The translations under genes and the position numbers were made by a program. Under the pieces are notes generated by a model, which was not told the DNA's origin, did no database searches, and worked only from the letters and a program-made list of their open reading frames with translations. A stretch of DNA of 64,000 nucleotides. It comes from Micromonospora sp. R77 (GTDB lineage: Bacteria; Actinomycetota; Actinomycetes; Mycobacteriales; Micromonosporaceae). This document shows positions 1 through 15,492 of the stretch, piece by piece. Location: assembly GCF_022747945.1 (NCBI RefSeq), contig NZ_JALDST010000001.1, forward strand, positions 5,208,001-5,272,000, read 5' to 3'. How positions within the stretch are numbered: position 1 is the stretch's first letter; the number at the start of each line of letters is the position of its first letter.

Positions 1-1032
1 GACGGGCTGAGCCAGGTGCGTACCCAGCAGGTGTTCACCACGCCGTCGAGCATCGGCACGCTGGAGGGCTCGCGGTTCTACAAGCGCAACGGCTACTACT
101 ACATCTTCGTCACCAAGCCGGCCAACGGGCAGTACATCCTCCGGTCCACCAGCCCGTGGGGCCCGTACGAGTCGCGCCAGGTGCTGCTCAACATGGCCGG
201 CCCGATCGCCGGCGGGGGCGTACCGCACCAGGGCGGCCTGGTGCAGACCCAGAACGGCCAGTGGTACTACATGGCGTTCGTCGACGCGTACCCGGGTGGC
301 CGGGTGCCGGCGCTGGCGCCGATCACCTGGACGGCCGACGGCTGGCCGCAGGTCCAGACCGTCAACGGCGCCTGGGGCAGCAGCTACCCGTCCCCGTTGC
401 CGCCCCGGCCGGTGGCACCGATGACCGGCGCGGACACCTTCACCGGCACGACGCTGAGCCCGCAGTGGGAGTGGAACCACAACCCGGACGACACGAAGTG
501 GTCGACCGGCAGCGGGCTGCGGTTGCAGACCGCCACCGTCACCGGTGACCTCTACAGCGCCCGCAACACGGTGACCCGGCGCATCCAGGGGCCCACCTCC
601 ACCGCCACCGTCGAGCTGGACTACTCGACCATGCGAGACGGCGACCGCACCGGCCTGGCCGTGCTGCGCGACTCGTCGGCCTGGATCGGCGTACGCCGGG
701 ACAACGGCGCCACCCGGGTGGTGATGACCAACGGCCTGACCATGGACAGCAGTTGGCGGACCACCGGCACCGGCGCCGAGATCGCCGGCGCGCCGGTCAG
801 CGGCGGCCGGATCTGGCTGCGGGCCAAGGCCGACATCAGGCCGGGCAGCGGACGGCAGGCGTCCTTCTCCTACAGCACCGACGGGGTGACCTTCGTGCCC
901 CTGGGCAACGTGTTGACGTTGAACAACGCCTGGCAGTTCTTCATGGGCTACCGCTTCGCGATCTTCAACTACGCCACGCAGGCCCTCGGCGGGGCGGTCA
1001 CCGCCCGCCGGTTCGACCTGACGACGCCGTGA
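1..1032 (+). CDS. Glycoside hydrolase family 43 enzyme, C-terminal part (5' end outside window)
   Basis: The reading frame is open at base 1, so only about 343 C-terminal residues are present. The first third contains blade-like motifs of a five-bladed beta-propeller (EGSRFYKRNGYYYIF, then a PHQGG motif and WYYMAF), typical of GH43 beta-xylosidases and arabinofuranosidases. From about residue 135 a second beta-sandwich follows (DTFTG..LSPQWEWNHNPDD, then W.GVRRDNG), which matches the GH43 C2/XynB-type C-terminal domain. The enzyme would attack xylo- or arabino-oligosaccharides. It ends head-on against the GH10 xylanase gene, which fits a hemicellulose-degradation locus. The signal peptide, if any, and the catalytic Asp/Glu near the N-terminus lie outside the window, so exact substrate and secretion cannot be judged. 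Confidence 0.85.
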   Translation, partial: DGLSQVRTQQVFTTPSSIGTLEGSRFYKRNGYYYIFVTKPANGQYILRSTSPWGPYESRQVLLNMAGPIAGGGVPHQGGLVQTQNGQWYYMAFVDAYPGGRVPALAPITWTADGWPQVQTVNGAWGSSYPSPLPPRPVAPMTGADTFTGTTLSPQWEWNHNPDDTKWSTGSGLRLQTATVTGDLYSARNTVTRRIQGPTSTATVELDYSTMRDGDRTGLAVLRDSSAWIGVRRDNGATRVVMTNGLTMDSSWRTTGTGAEIAGAPVSGGRIWLRAKADIRPGSGRQASFSYSTDGVTFVPLGNVLTLNNAWQFFMGYRFAIFNYATQALGGAVTARRFDLTTP

Positions 1033-1080
1033 CGGCGCCGGCCCGGCGCCGTCGCCGCCGACGTGCCCGGCGGTGACATG

Positions 1081-1130
1081 ACCCGGCCCGGCCCCGCGTC
1101 CCCGAGGAAGGGGTACGGGACCGGGCCGGT
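1081..1130. terminator. Hairpin between convergent GH43 and GH10 genes
   Basis: An imperfect GC-rich inverted repeat pairs the segment at 1081-1103 with 1110-1130 (cggcccgg against ccgggccg, plus gtcccc against ggggta). It lies in the 107-bp gap between two convergent stop codons, so a bidirectional terminator is the likely role. No U-tract is visible, which is usual in high-GC actinomycetes. Confidence 0.55.
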
Positions 1131-1139
1131 TCCGTTCGG

Positions 1140-2702
<1,563 letters not shown>

Positions 2703-2855
2703 TCAGCGTGGTGGTGGTCGAGGCAGCTGGTGCCCCTGACCGGCGGTGTCCTCACCCGTCACCGCACGTCGACCGGTGCCGGACCGGTGCCCTTCGAGCG
2801 GGCGGCGACTGCACAAGGGGAGGAGTTCCGCGGCTCCTGCGCGCCGAACATAGCA

Positions 2856-2869
2856 TGTTATCGATAACA
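2856..2869. promoter_or_regulatory. Perfect 14-bp palindrome, LacI-type operator candidate
   Basis: TGTTATCGATAACA is a perfect palindrome in the 692-bp divergent region between the xylanase (minus) and the esterase (plus). A close copy occurs upstream of the GH27 gene at 5051-5064 (TGTGATCGATAACA). Such 14-bp palindromes with central CG are typical of LacI-family repressors of sugar genes. The regulator itself is not in the window. Confidence 0.55.
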
Positions 2870-2936
2870 GGTACAGCCGCTGTCGACGACGCTCCGATGG
2901 GGACGATGGGGCGTACGTGCGGCTCGGCGGTTGCGA

Positions 2937-2950
2937 TGTTAACGCTCACA
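2937..2950. promoter_or_regulatory. Second LacI-type operator candidate in the divergent region
   Basis: TGTTAACGCTCACA is a near-palindrome with central CG, of the TGTKARCGCTMACA type reported for actinobacterial LacI-family regulators of hemicellulose genes. A related half-site element, TGTTAACGTTCTCG, lies at 4995-5008 before GH27. The rest of the 2544-3235 region shows no convincing gene. Confidence 0.45.
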
Positions 2951-3235
2951 CGTTAGGTTGCGGTAACCCGGAGCGCAGGGCACGCTCCGACACCCGGACG
3001 GGGTGTCGACCGGTGCGGCGGCGGTCCCATCGGCGCCCGCGACGGGCCGCCGCGCCCCGCGCGTGGCCGGTCCCGGTGGGTCGTGGGCCGGGAACGGCGG
3101 CCGACTTCCGGTCCGATGGGGTCCCGGCCGGGCCGCGGTCGTCCGGGCGCCTGCCACCTGCGGGCCGGGCTGCGGTCTCCCCGACTCCCCACCACCGAGC
3201 TACGCCGCCATCCGTGCGGCAGAGGGAGTTCCATC

Positions 3236-4549
3236 ATGCTCAGACATCGATCAGTGCTCGGGGCCCTCGCGGCCTCGGCGATGCTCGTCGCCACGGCGGC
3301 CACCGTGTGGAGCGGCAGCCTCGGCGCGAGCGCGGCGGCCGCCGAGGTCGGCGCCGCCGCGGCGACCGCCGGGTGCGGCAAGGCACCCACCCTGGCGAGC
3401 GGCACGCGCACGATCACCAGCAGCGGCAAGACCCGCACCTACATCCTCCGGGTGCCGGACAACTACGACAGCAACCACCCCTACCGGGTGGTCTTCGGCT
3501 TCCACTGGCTCGGCGGCACCGCCACCGACGTGGCCACCGGGCAGACCGTCACGCGGGACGTCTGGTCCTACTACGGCCTGCAGCGGCTGGCGAACAACAG
3601 CACCATCTTCGTGGCGCCGCAGGGCTTCAACAACGGCTGGGCCAACAGCAACGGCGAGGACATCACCTTCGTCGACGACATGGTCCGTCAGCTCGACGCC
3701 GGTCTCTGTGTCGACACGACGCAGCGCTTCGCGGTGGGCTTCAGCTACGGCGGGGCGATGAGCTACTCGATCGCCTGTTCCCGGCCCACCATGTTCCGGG
3801 CGGTCGCGGTCCAGTCGGGCGGGGTGCTGAGCGGCTGCAGCGGCGGCACCCAGCCGATCGCGTACCTGGGGGTGCACGGCATCCGGGACGGGGTGCTCAA
3901 CATCTCCGGCGGGCGGGCGCTGCGCGACCGGTTCGTCCGCAACAACGGCTGCACCGCGCAGAACCCACCCGAGCCGACCCAGGGCAGTCTGACGCACCGG
4001 GTCACCACCTACTCGGGCTGCTCGGCCGGGCACCCGGTGGCGTGGGCGGCGTTCGACGAGGGCCACATCGCGGCCCCCCAGGACGGGGCCACCGGCGACA
4101 GCGGTTACCGGACGTGGGTACCGGGCGTGGTCTGGTCCTTCTTCACCCAGTTCGAGGGCAGCACGCCGACGCCCACCCCCACCACCACCCCCACGCCGAC
4201 CCCGACCACGCCCACCCCGACCCCGGGCGGCGCCGCCTGCCGGGTGAGCGCGACGGTCAACGCGTGGGGCAACGGCCTGACCGAGGACATCACGGTCACC
4301 AACACCGGCACCAGCACGATCAACGGGTGGTCCCTGGTCTTCACCCTGCCCGGCGGCCAGAGCATCGTCTCCGGCTGGAACGCCACCTACTCGCCCAACT
4401 CCGGGCAGGTGACGGCGCGCAACGTCGACTACAACGGGACCATCGCCCCGAACGCCTCGGTGAACCTGGGCTTCCAGGCCAACCACACGGGCAGCACCGC
4501 GAAGCCGAGTTCGTTCACCCTCAACGGGGCGACCTGCTCGGTGGCCTGA
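3236..4549 (+). CDS. Secreted CE1-type esterase (feruloyl/PHB-depolymerase-like) with CBM2
   Basis: The protein has 437 residues. The ATG at 3236 was chosen because AGAGGGAG lies about 8 bases upstream and a signal peptide (residues 1-35, ending ..ASAAAA) follows at once. The catalytic domain is an alpha/beta-hydrolase of the PHB depolymerase/feruloyl esterase (CE1, LpqC-like) family with the nucleophile elbow GFSYGG and a late DEGH segment that may carry the catalytic His. A PTPTPT linker near residue 305 joins a C-terminal CBM2 with the usual Trp residues and terminal Cys pair. The likely role is removal of ferulate or acetate side groups from xylan, working together with the divergent xylanase. 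Precise ester specificity cannot be read from sequence. Confidence 0.85.
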   Translation: MLRHRSVLGALAASAMLVATAATVWSGSLGASAAAAEVGAAAATAGCGKAPTLASGTRTITSSGKTRTYILRVPDNYDSNHPYRVVFGFHWLGGTATDVATGQTVTRDVWSYYGLQRLANNSTIFVAPQGFNNGWANSNGEDITFVDDMVRQLDAGLCVDTTQRFAVGFSYGGAMSYSIACSRPTMFRAVAVQSGGVLSGCSGGTQPIAYLGVHGIRDGVLNISGGRALRDRFVRNNGCTAQNPPEPTQGSLTHRVTTYSGCSAGHPVAWAAFDEGHIAAPQDGATGDSGYRTWVPGVVWSFFTQFEGSTPTPTPTTTPTPTPTTPTPTPGGAACRVSATVNAWGNGLTEDITVTNTGTSTINGWSLVFTLPGGQSIVSGWNATYSPNSGQVTARNVDYNGTIAPNASVNLGFQANHTGSTAKPSSFTLNGATCSVA

Positions 4550-4755
4550 TCGCCGGAGCCCGGGGACTCGGCGCCGAGCCGTATCCGGGAAGGCCGGACG
4601 TGGTCCGGCGCGGGCATCCGCGCCGGACCACGTCCGTTCGTCCGGACGGTGGGACGACCCGTGGGCCGCGAGCCGGCCCCGGCCGGTCGTCCGGCCCCGG
4701 ACGACGGAACGGGCGTTCGCCCCCGTCGGTGCGAACGCCCGTTCCCGGCTGGTCA

Positions 4756-4960
4756 GGCGGAGGTCAGCGAGAAGCTGGAGCACGTCGATGGTCGCCGAGG
4801 TGGTGCCGCTGGTGCGGACGAAGGAGAAGACCGCGTTGCTGCCGTTGGAGCCGGGTGGACGTTCCAGGTGTGCCCGCCCACCCTGCCGTTACGGGCGTTC
4901 GGCGCCGCCCCGTTGCTGTCGTAGGAGCCGGCGAAGTCCCGTCCGAGGGCACCGCCCGGC
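4756..4960 (-). pseudogene. Decayed fragment of a secreted glycosidase-like protein (GH12-like resemblance)
   Basis: On the minus strand one frame reads FAGSYDSNGAAP..NGRVGGHTWNVH. After a shift near 4850, another frame reads GSNGSNAVFSFVRTSGTTS and then ATIDVLQLLADL. The two pieces join smoothly only if one base is restored (or two removed). The pattern of a TW-NV motif, a GSNG turn, V-SFVR and T-ID resembles the C-terminal strands of GH12 endoglucanases. No start codon, catalytic region or intact frame is present, so it looks like a remnant. It is the only gene-like content in the 686-bp gap 4550-5235, apart from operator-like sites. The family assignment is tentative. Confidence 0.35.
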
Positions 4961-4994
4961 TGGGGCCGAAGACTGGAAGCGTGACGTACGTCGA

Positions 4995-6876
<1,882 letters not shown>

Positions 6877-6904
6877 CCGTCCCCCCGACCGAGAGCGAGC
6901 CCCG

Positions 6905-11201
<4,297 letters not shown>

Positions 11202-11216
11202 CCAGGCTCGGCCGAC

Positions 11217-11263
11217 CGGCACGGCCCGCCCGCGCAGGTCCCCTGCGCGGGCGGGCCGTGCCG
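11217..11263. terminator. Perfect 22-bp stem terminator between katG and the amylase gene
   Basis: Bases 11217-11238 are perfectly complementary to 11242-11263, leaving a 3-base loop. The hairpin begins 16 bp after the katG stop and ends 15 bp before the convergent amylase stop, so it can terminate both transcripts. Confidence 0.85.
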
Positions 11264-11277
11264 CCTTCCGGCTGCGG

Positions 11278-13464
11278 CTATCGCCAGCTGTCGGTGTTGC
11301 TACGGGTGCCGGTGGCCGGGGTGGTGAAGGTCCGGTTCGCGCCGGACTCCCAGGTCACCGAGCCGTCCGGGTTCTTCTTGACGTACTTGTACTCGACGGC
11401 GGTGTTCGGCGGCAGGTTCACCGTCGCCCGCCACACCGGGTAGTCGGCCGGGGAGAGCGCGACGGCGTTCGCCGGATTCCACCCGCCCAGGGCCGCGACG
11501 TTGCCGACCACGAAGACGTTCTGGCCGTAGGAGGTGGTGACGGTGGCGTTGAAGGAGGTGGCGATCGTCGTGCTGACGGTGTCACCGCGGAACGTCTCGG
11601 TCACCGGGTAGCTGCCGCCGGCCGGGGTGGTGAAGGTGCGGTTCGCGCCGGACTCCCAGGTGACCGCGCCGCCGGCGGTCACCTTGATGAACTTGTACTC
11701 CACCGCCGTGGAGGTGGGCAGGTCGACCGTGGCGCGGAAGGTGTCACCACCCTGCGGGGCGAGCCTGACGGCGTTGGCCGGCGCCCACGAGCCCAGCTCG
11801 GGAATGCTGCCGACCACGTAGACGTCCTGGCCGGCGGCCGGGGTCGCGGTGACGGTGAAGGTCGTCGCGACCCGGTCGGTCGGGGTGCCGGTGGGGCTGG
11901 CCGTCGGCGACGCGGTCGGGGACGCGGTCGGCGAGGGGCTCGTGCCGGGGCGGGCGTTGACGTGGACGGCGACGGCGTTGTCGGCCGGGATGGTCACCGT
12001 GGCCCGGCCGCCGGAGACGGTCACCGTGCCGCCGGTGCAGCCGGTGCCGGTGGCGGTGCCGGAGATGACGTCGCAGTACTGCCCGTCGGCGAGGCCGGTG
12101 GTGAAGGTGGCGGTGGTGGCGGTGCCGGAGTCGTTGATGCCGATCCAGGCCCGGTCACCCCGGTGGAAGCCGATCACGTTGCTGTTGACCGTGGTGAAGT
12201 CGGCGACCGTGGTGACCGGTCGGGCCGCGTTGGCCCAGCCGACCATGCCCTTGATGCCGGTGCTGCGGGTCAGGCAGTTCCACGCGCCGCCGCAGACCGT
12301 GTCGGTGACGTGCCCGGTGCCGTCGTGCGGCGGCGACTGGTTCCGGTCCGACCAGGTGAAACTGTCGTAGACCGACGGCTTGCCGTGCGGGTAGGCCAGC
12401 GCGAAGTAGTTGGCCAGGACGTAGTCGCTGCCGTTCTTGTACGACAGCACCACGCCGTCCCGCTCCAGGTCGTGGTTGGTGACCATGGCGAAGACGTTGG
12501 CGCTGGGCGCGTCGAGGTTCCAGTTCGGCACGTTCGCCAGCGCCGAGATGGAGCCCTGGAACGCCGACCGGAGGCCCTTGGCGTACCCGAAGTCCAGCAC
12601 GTCGCCGTTGCCGGTGTACGCCCGGGCCTGCAGCGCGGGGTTGCTGGCGCCGTCGAAGATCTCCTGCGCGACGTACGGGCGCCGGCCCTCGGCGAGGGTG
12701 TTGTTCAGCTTGCCGAGGATCGCTGCGAAGTCGTCCTTGCGGATGTGCTTGACCGCGTCCACCCGGAAACCGTCGACCCCGAGTCCGATCAGGTCGTTCA
12801 GGTAGCCGGCGATCCTGCTGCGGACGGCGTCCTTCTCGGTGTAGAGGTCCGACAGGGACAGCAGTTCGCAGCTGGTCACCTGGGACTCGTTGTTCCAGTC
12901 GGTGATCGCCCCGCTGGTCGGGCAGTTGTCGCCCGGGTGGTGGAAGTCCCCGTTGCCGTAGGGCACCGCGGGATAGCTGTAGCCGGAGAACTCGGTGCCG
13001 GCGTAGCCACGGGTGCCGGCGGGGTTGTTGGTCCCGGCCATGTGGTTGACCACCGCGTCGACGTAGACCCGGACGCCGGCCTGGTGGCAGGCGCCGACCA
13101 TGGCGGCGAACTGCTGCCGGCTGCCGAACCGGCTCTCCAGCCGGTACGACACCGGCTGATACACCTCGTACCAGGGGTGCACGCCGTCGGGGCTGGTGGG
13201 CAGGCTCACCGACTCCTGCGGCGGCGCGACCTGCACGGCGCCGTACCCGGCGGGGCCGAGGTGGTCGGTGCAGGCGGCGGCGACCGAGTTCCAGTTCCAT
13301 TCCCACAGGTTGGCGGTGACGTCGCTGGCGTTGAGGACGACGGCGGCGTTGGCGGGGGTGGGGGTGGCCGCGGCGGTGACCGCTGTCCCACCGGCCGCGA
13401 CCAGCGCGGCGGCGAGGAACAGGCGACGGACGCGACCACGCGGGTGTGGCCTGGCGGATTCCAT
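11278..13464 (-). CDS. Secreted alpha-amylase (GH13) with two C-terminal CBM20 starch-binding domains
   Basis: The protein has 728 residues. The ATG at 13464 was preferred over the longer frame because it begins a proper signal peptide (MESARPHPRGRVRRLFLAAALV.., ending PANAA). The GH13 barrel shows the four conserved regions: DAVVNH, GFRVDAVKH with the nucleophile Asp, AQEIF with the acid/base Glu, and TNHD. After a Ser/Pro/Thr linker come two tandem CBM20 modules of about 100 residues each, with the WxP/WN motifs and WESGANRTFTTP repeated. The second looks like a recent duplicate of the first. The enzyme degrades extracellular starch. Inverted-repeat sites upstream resemble actinomycete maltose/amylase operators. 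Single CBM20 copies are commoner than tandem ones in this family. Confidence 0.94.
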   Translation of the reverse strand: MESARPHPRGRVRRLFLAAALVAAGGTAVTAAATPTPANAAVVLNASDVTANLWEWNWNSVAAACTDHLGPAGYGAVQVAPPQESVSLPTSPDGVHPWYEVYQPVSYRLESRFGSRQQFAAMVGACHQAGVRVYVDAVVNHMAGTNNPAGTRGYAGTEFSGYSYPAVPYGNGDFHHPGDNCPTSGAITDWNNESQVTSCELLSLSDLYTEKDAVRSRIAGYLNDLIGLGVDGFRVDAVKHIRKDDFAAILGKLNNTLAEGRRPYVAQEIFDGASNPALQARAYTGNGDVLDFGYAKGLRSAFQGSISALANVPNWNLDAPSANVFAMVTNHDLERDGVVLSYKNGSDYVLANYFALAYPHGKPSVYDSFTWSDRNQSPPHDGTGHVTDTVCGGAWNCLTRSTGIKGMVGWANAARPVTTVADFTTVNSNVIGFHRGDRAWIGINDSGTATTATFTTGLADGQYCDVISGTATGTGCTGGTVTVSGGRATVTIPADNAVAVHVNARPGTSPSPTASPTASPTASPTGTPTDRVATTFTVTATPAAGQDVYVVGSIPELGSWAPANAVRLAPQGGDTFRATVDLPTSTAVEYKFIKVTAGGAVTWESGANRTFTTPAGGSYPVTETFRGDTVSTTIATSFNATVTTSYGQNVFVVGNVAALGGWNPANAVALSPADYPVWRATVNLPPNTAVEYKYVKKNPDGSVTWESGANRTFTTPATGTRSNTDSWR

Positions 13465-13556
13465 GGCAGGGGGACCTCTTCCGTGCTCGAAGGGGTGCGC
13501 GGGGCGAGAATGGACGGCCGTCCGGGTAGCGACCACCATGCGCGATTCATGAAAGT

Positions 13557-13579
13557 CTTTGCAAGACCTTGCGGCAAAG
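13557..13579. promoter_or_regulatory. Amylase operator candidate (MalR/LacI type)
   Basis: CTTTGC (13557-13562) pairs with GCAAAG (13574-13579), and inside lies the inverted repeat GCAAG-AC-CTTGC (13561-13572). A related inverted repeat GCAAGA/TCTTGC sits at 13722-13742. TTGCAAG-type repeats are the known binding sites of MalR-like repressors of streptomycete amylase genes. The remainder of the 357-bp gap 13465-13821 holds a palindromic hairpin near 13785-13810 (around GACGGCGCCGTC) that may terminate the upstream pair. Confidence 0.45.
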
Positions 13580-13821
13580 TTTTCGAAACCGGACGGCAAC
13601 ACGGATCCACTAGGTACGCTCTTCGCCCAGCTCGGAGACGTGCCGGCCGGCCGGTCCCGTGGCACGCGCGTCTCGCCCAGCGGGAAAACATGGAGTCCGC
13701 GAGCGGCTTCGTTGTGCGGCGGCAAGAAATTTCAGGTCTTGCGGTCGTCGGCGTGCACCGTCCACACTGGCCCGGGCGACGTCCGGCCCGGGACGGCGCC
13801 GTCCGGGTCGCGCCCCGCGCG

Positions 13822-14157
13822 TCAGGGTTCCGGGTCCCCGGCAGCCGGGTCCGCGTCCGGGTGCCGCCCGTCGGCCCCGGCCGGCCGTTGGAAGGCCCGG
13901 TGGGTCAACCACAGCGTGGCGACCGCCGCCACCGCCGAGACGACGTTCGCCAGCTTGTCCGCCTCGGAGAGGTAGTTGACGAAGAGCAGCGCGGCGGCCA
14001 CCAGGACGGCCGCGCCGAAACCGAGGGCCCGGGCCAGCCGCCAGTCCACCCGCAGCGGCCACCGGCGCAACACCGCGCCCACCGCCCACTCGGCGAGGGC
14101 CACCACCGCCATGGCCAGCAGCGGCACCTGCCACAGCTCGATCCGCCCGCTCTCCAC
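13822..14157 (-). CDS. Small membrane protein of unknown function
   Basis: This is a 111-residue protein starting at GTG with a good GGGAGGTAG Shine-Dalgarno just upstream. It has about three hydrophobic segments (roughly residues 10-30, 45-62 and 70-88) and a charged Asp/Pro/Gly-rich tail, which suggests a cytoplasmic C-terminus. It follows the solute-binding protein gene by 38 bp on the same strand, so the two are likely co-transcribed. No family was recognised. It is too short and lacks the EAA loop of an ABC permease, so it does not replace the missing transporter subunits. Confidence 0.55.
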   Translation of the reverse strand: MESGRIELWQVPLLAMAVVALAEWAVGAVLRRWPLRVDWRLARALGFGAAVLVAAALLFVNYLSEADKLANVVSAVAAVATLWLTHRAFQRPAGADGRHPDADPAAGDPEP

Positions 14158-14195
14158 GCGCTACCTCCCTGCGTGCCACCACCCGTGCGCGGCGG

Positions 14196-15404
14196 TCATC
14201 TCCGGCCCGGATCGAGCGTGTTCGTGATCTCGTCGGTGAACGCGCCGGTCAGCCTGCCGTCCGGCTGGCCGAGGAAGGGCAGCACGTGTCGCCGGACCGC
14301 GCCGGCGAAGGCCCGGTACCGCCGGTGCGTGGGTCGGGGCACGGCCTGCTCCAGGGCGCGCTGGACCCGGCCCAGGTGGGGCATCGCCTGCAGCAGCAAC
14401 GGGTCGTCGTAGGCGTGCGTGAGCGCGGGGGCCAGGCCGTGGGCGGCCGTGACCCGCTGCGCCGCCTCGCTGGTCGCGAACCTGATGAACTCGAGCGACG
14501 TCTCGACGTTGGCGGCGTTGGCCACCAGGGCCAGGCTCTGCCCGCCGAGGATGCCGGCCGGCAACGGCAGCAGGTCGACCTGGTGCCGCAGCCCCCGGTA
14601 CCGGGCGGGCCAGTTGCGCATATGGGTCAGGCCGGCCTCGAACAGGTTCCGGGTGTCCTCCTCGTTGCGTGCCCGCACCACGTCGTTGTGCAGGACCGCG
14701 TTCCGCAGCGGGGCCAGCGCGTCCTGCCAGCGGCCCGGATCGTCCGACACCGTGCCGTCCGCGGCCAGGATGCCCGCGTCGGTGGAGAGCGCGTGTTCCA
14801 GGACGTTGACCACGAACGCCTCGGTGTCGTTCTCGGTGTCCGGCAGGAGCTGCCCGACGAACCGGGCGACGCCCCGCGCGTCCCGGCGGATCACCTGGGG
14901 CAGCAGCGGGCGCCGCAGCTCCAGCCCCGCCGTCACCCGGCTGAACAGCATGCCGACGTCGCTGTTGAACGGCACCGCCCAGTACCGCTCGGCGTCGGGG
15001 GCGACCCGGTGGACCTGCTCCACCGCCGGGAAATACGTCCGGGTCGGCAGGCGCACCTGCTGGAGGTAACCCTCTTTCGCGAACTCCCGGATGTCGACGA
15101 TGTCGAGATTGACGATGTCGACCGCGCCGTTGCGTATCCGTTCGACCATGGCGTCGCGCTCGGCGCGGGAGCCGCCGGGCACCTCGTGCAGATCCACCGT
15201 GGCGTCCGGGTGGGCCTCGTTCCACATGCCGATGACGGCGGCCCGCGCCCCGGTCAGGTCCGTGCCGGTGCAGAGCCGGGGCCGACCGTCGAGGGACTTC
15301 GACCGGGTGCGCCCGCCGGGCAGGAGGAAGGTGGCCCCGGCGGAGACGAGACCGGTGGCCACCACCCCGGTGAGAAAGGAGCGACGAGAGTACGGCGTGG
15401 TCAT
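14196..15404 (-). CDS. Extracellular solute-binding protein (family 1) with Tat-type signal
   Basis: The protein has 402 residues. The start at 15404 (GAGAGGG upstream) gives MTTPYSRRSFLTG, a twin-arginine signal of the S-R-R-x-F-L type with a hydrophobic stretch to about residue 32. The rest fits a periplasmic-binding-protein fold of family 1: a GMWNEAHPDATVDLHEV strand-helix, DIVNLDIVDI, AVPFNSDVGMLFSR, and a late ETSLEFIRFATS segment. Such proteins deliver sugars or related solutes to an ABC importer. No permease or ATPase genes flank it; its only operon partner is a small membrane protein. It is therefore either an orphan receptor feeding a transporter encoded elsewhere or a sensor component. 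The substrate is unknown. Confidence 0.75.
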   Translation of the reverse strand: MTTPYSRRSFLTGVVATGLVSAGATFLLPGGRTRSKSLDGRPRLCTGTDLTGARAAVIGMWNEAHPDATVDLHEVPGGSRAERDAMVERIRNGAVDIVNLDIVDIREFAKEGYLQQVRLPTRTYFPAVEQVHRVAPDAERYWAVPFNSDVGMLFSRVTAGLELRRPLLPQVIRRDARGVARFVGQLLPDTENDTEAFVVNVLEHALSTDAGILAADGTVSDDPGRWQDALAPLRNAVLHNDVVRARNEEDTRNLFEAGLTHMRNWPARYRGLRHQVDLLPLPAGILGGQSLALVANAANVETSLEFIRFATSEAAQRVTAAHGLAPALTHAYDDPLLLQAMPHLGRVQRALEQAVPRPTHRRYRAFAGAVRRHVLPFLGQPDGRLTGAFTDEITNTLDPGRR

Positions 15405-15492
15405 GTCGCACCCTCTCTCGAACATGTAATCAGCGCATGTCCAAGATTAAATGCATTGTCAAGCGACTATGCAATTCCCATTCTCGGCACAT

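Noticed and set aside
13465..13725. N-terminal extension of the amylase by 87 residues
   Set aside because: It would bury the signal peptide inside the protein and cover the operator region; the ATG at 13464 is far more plausible.
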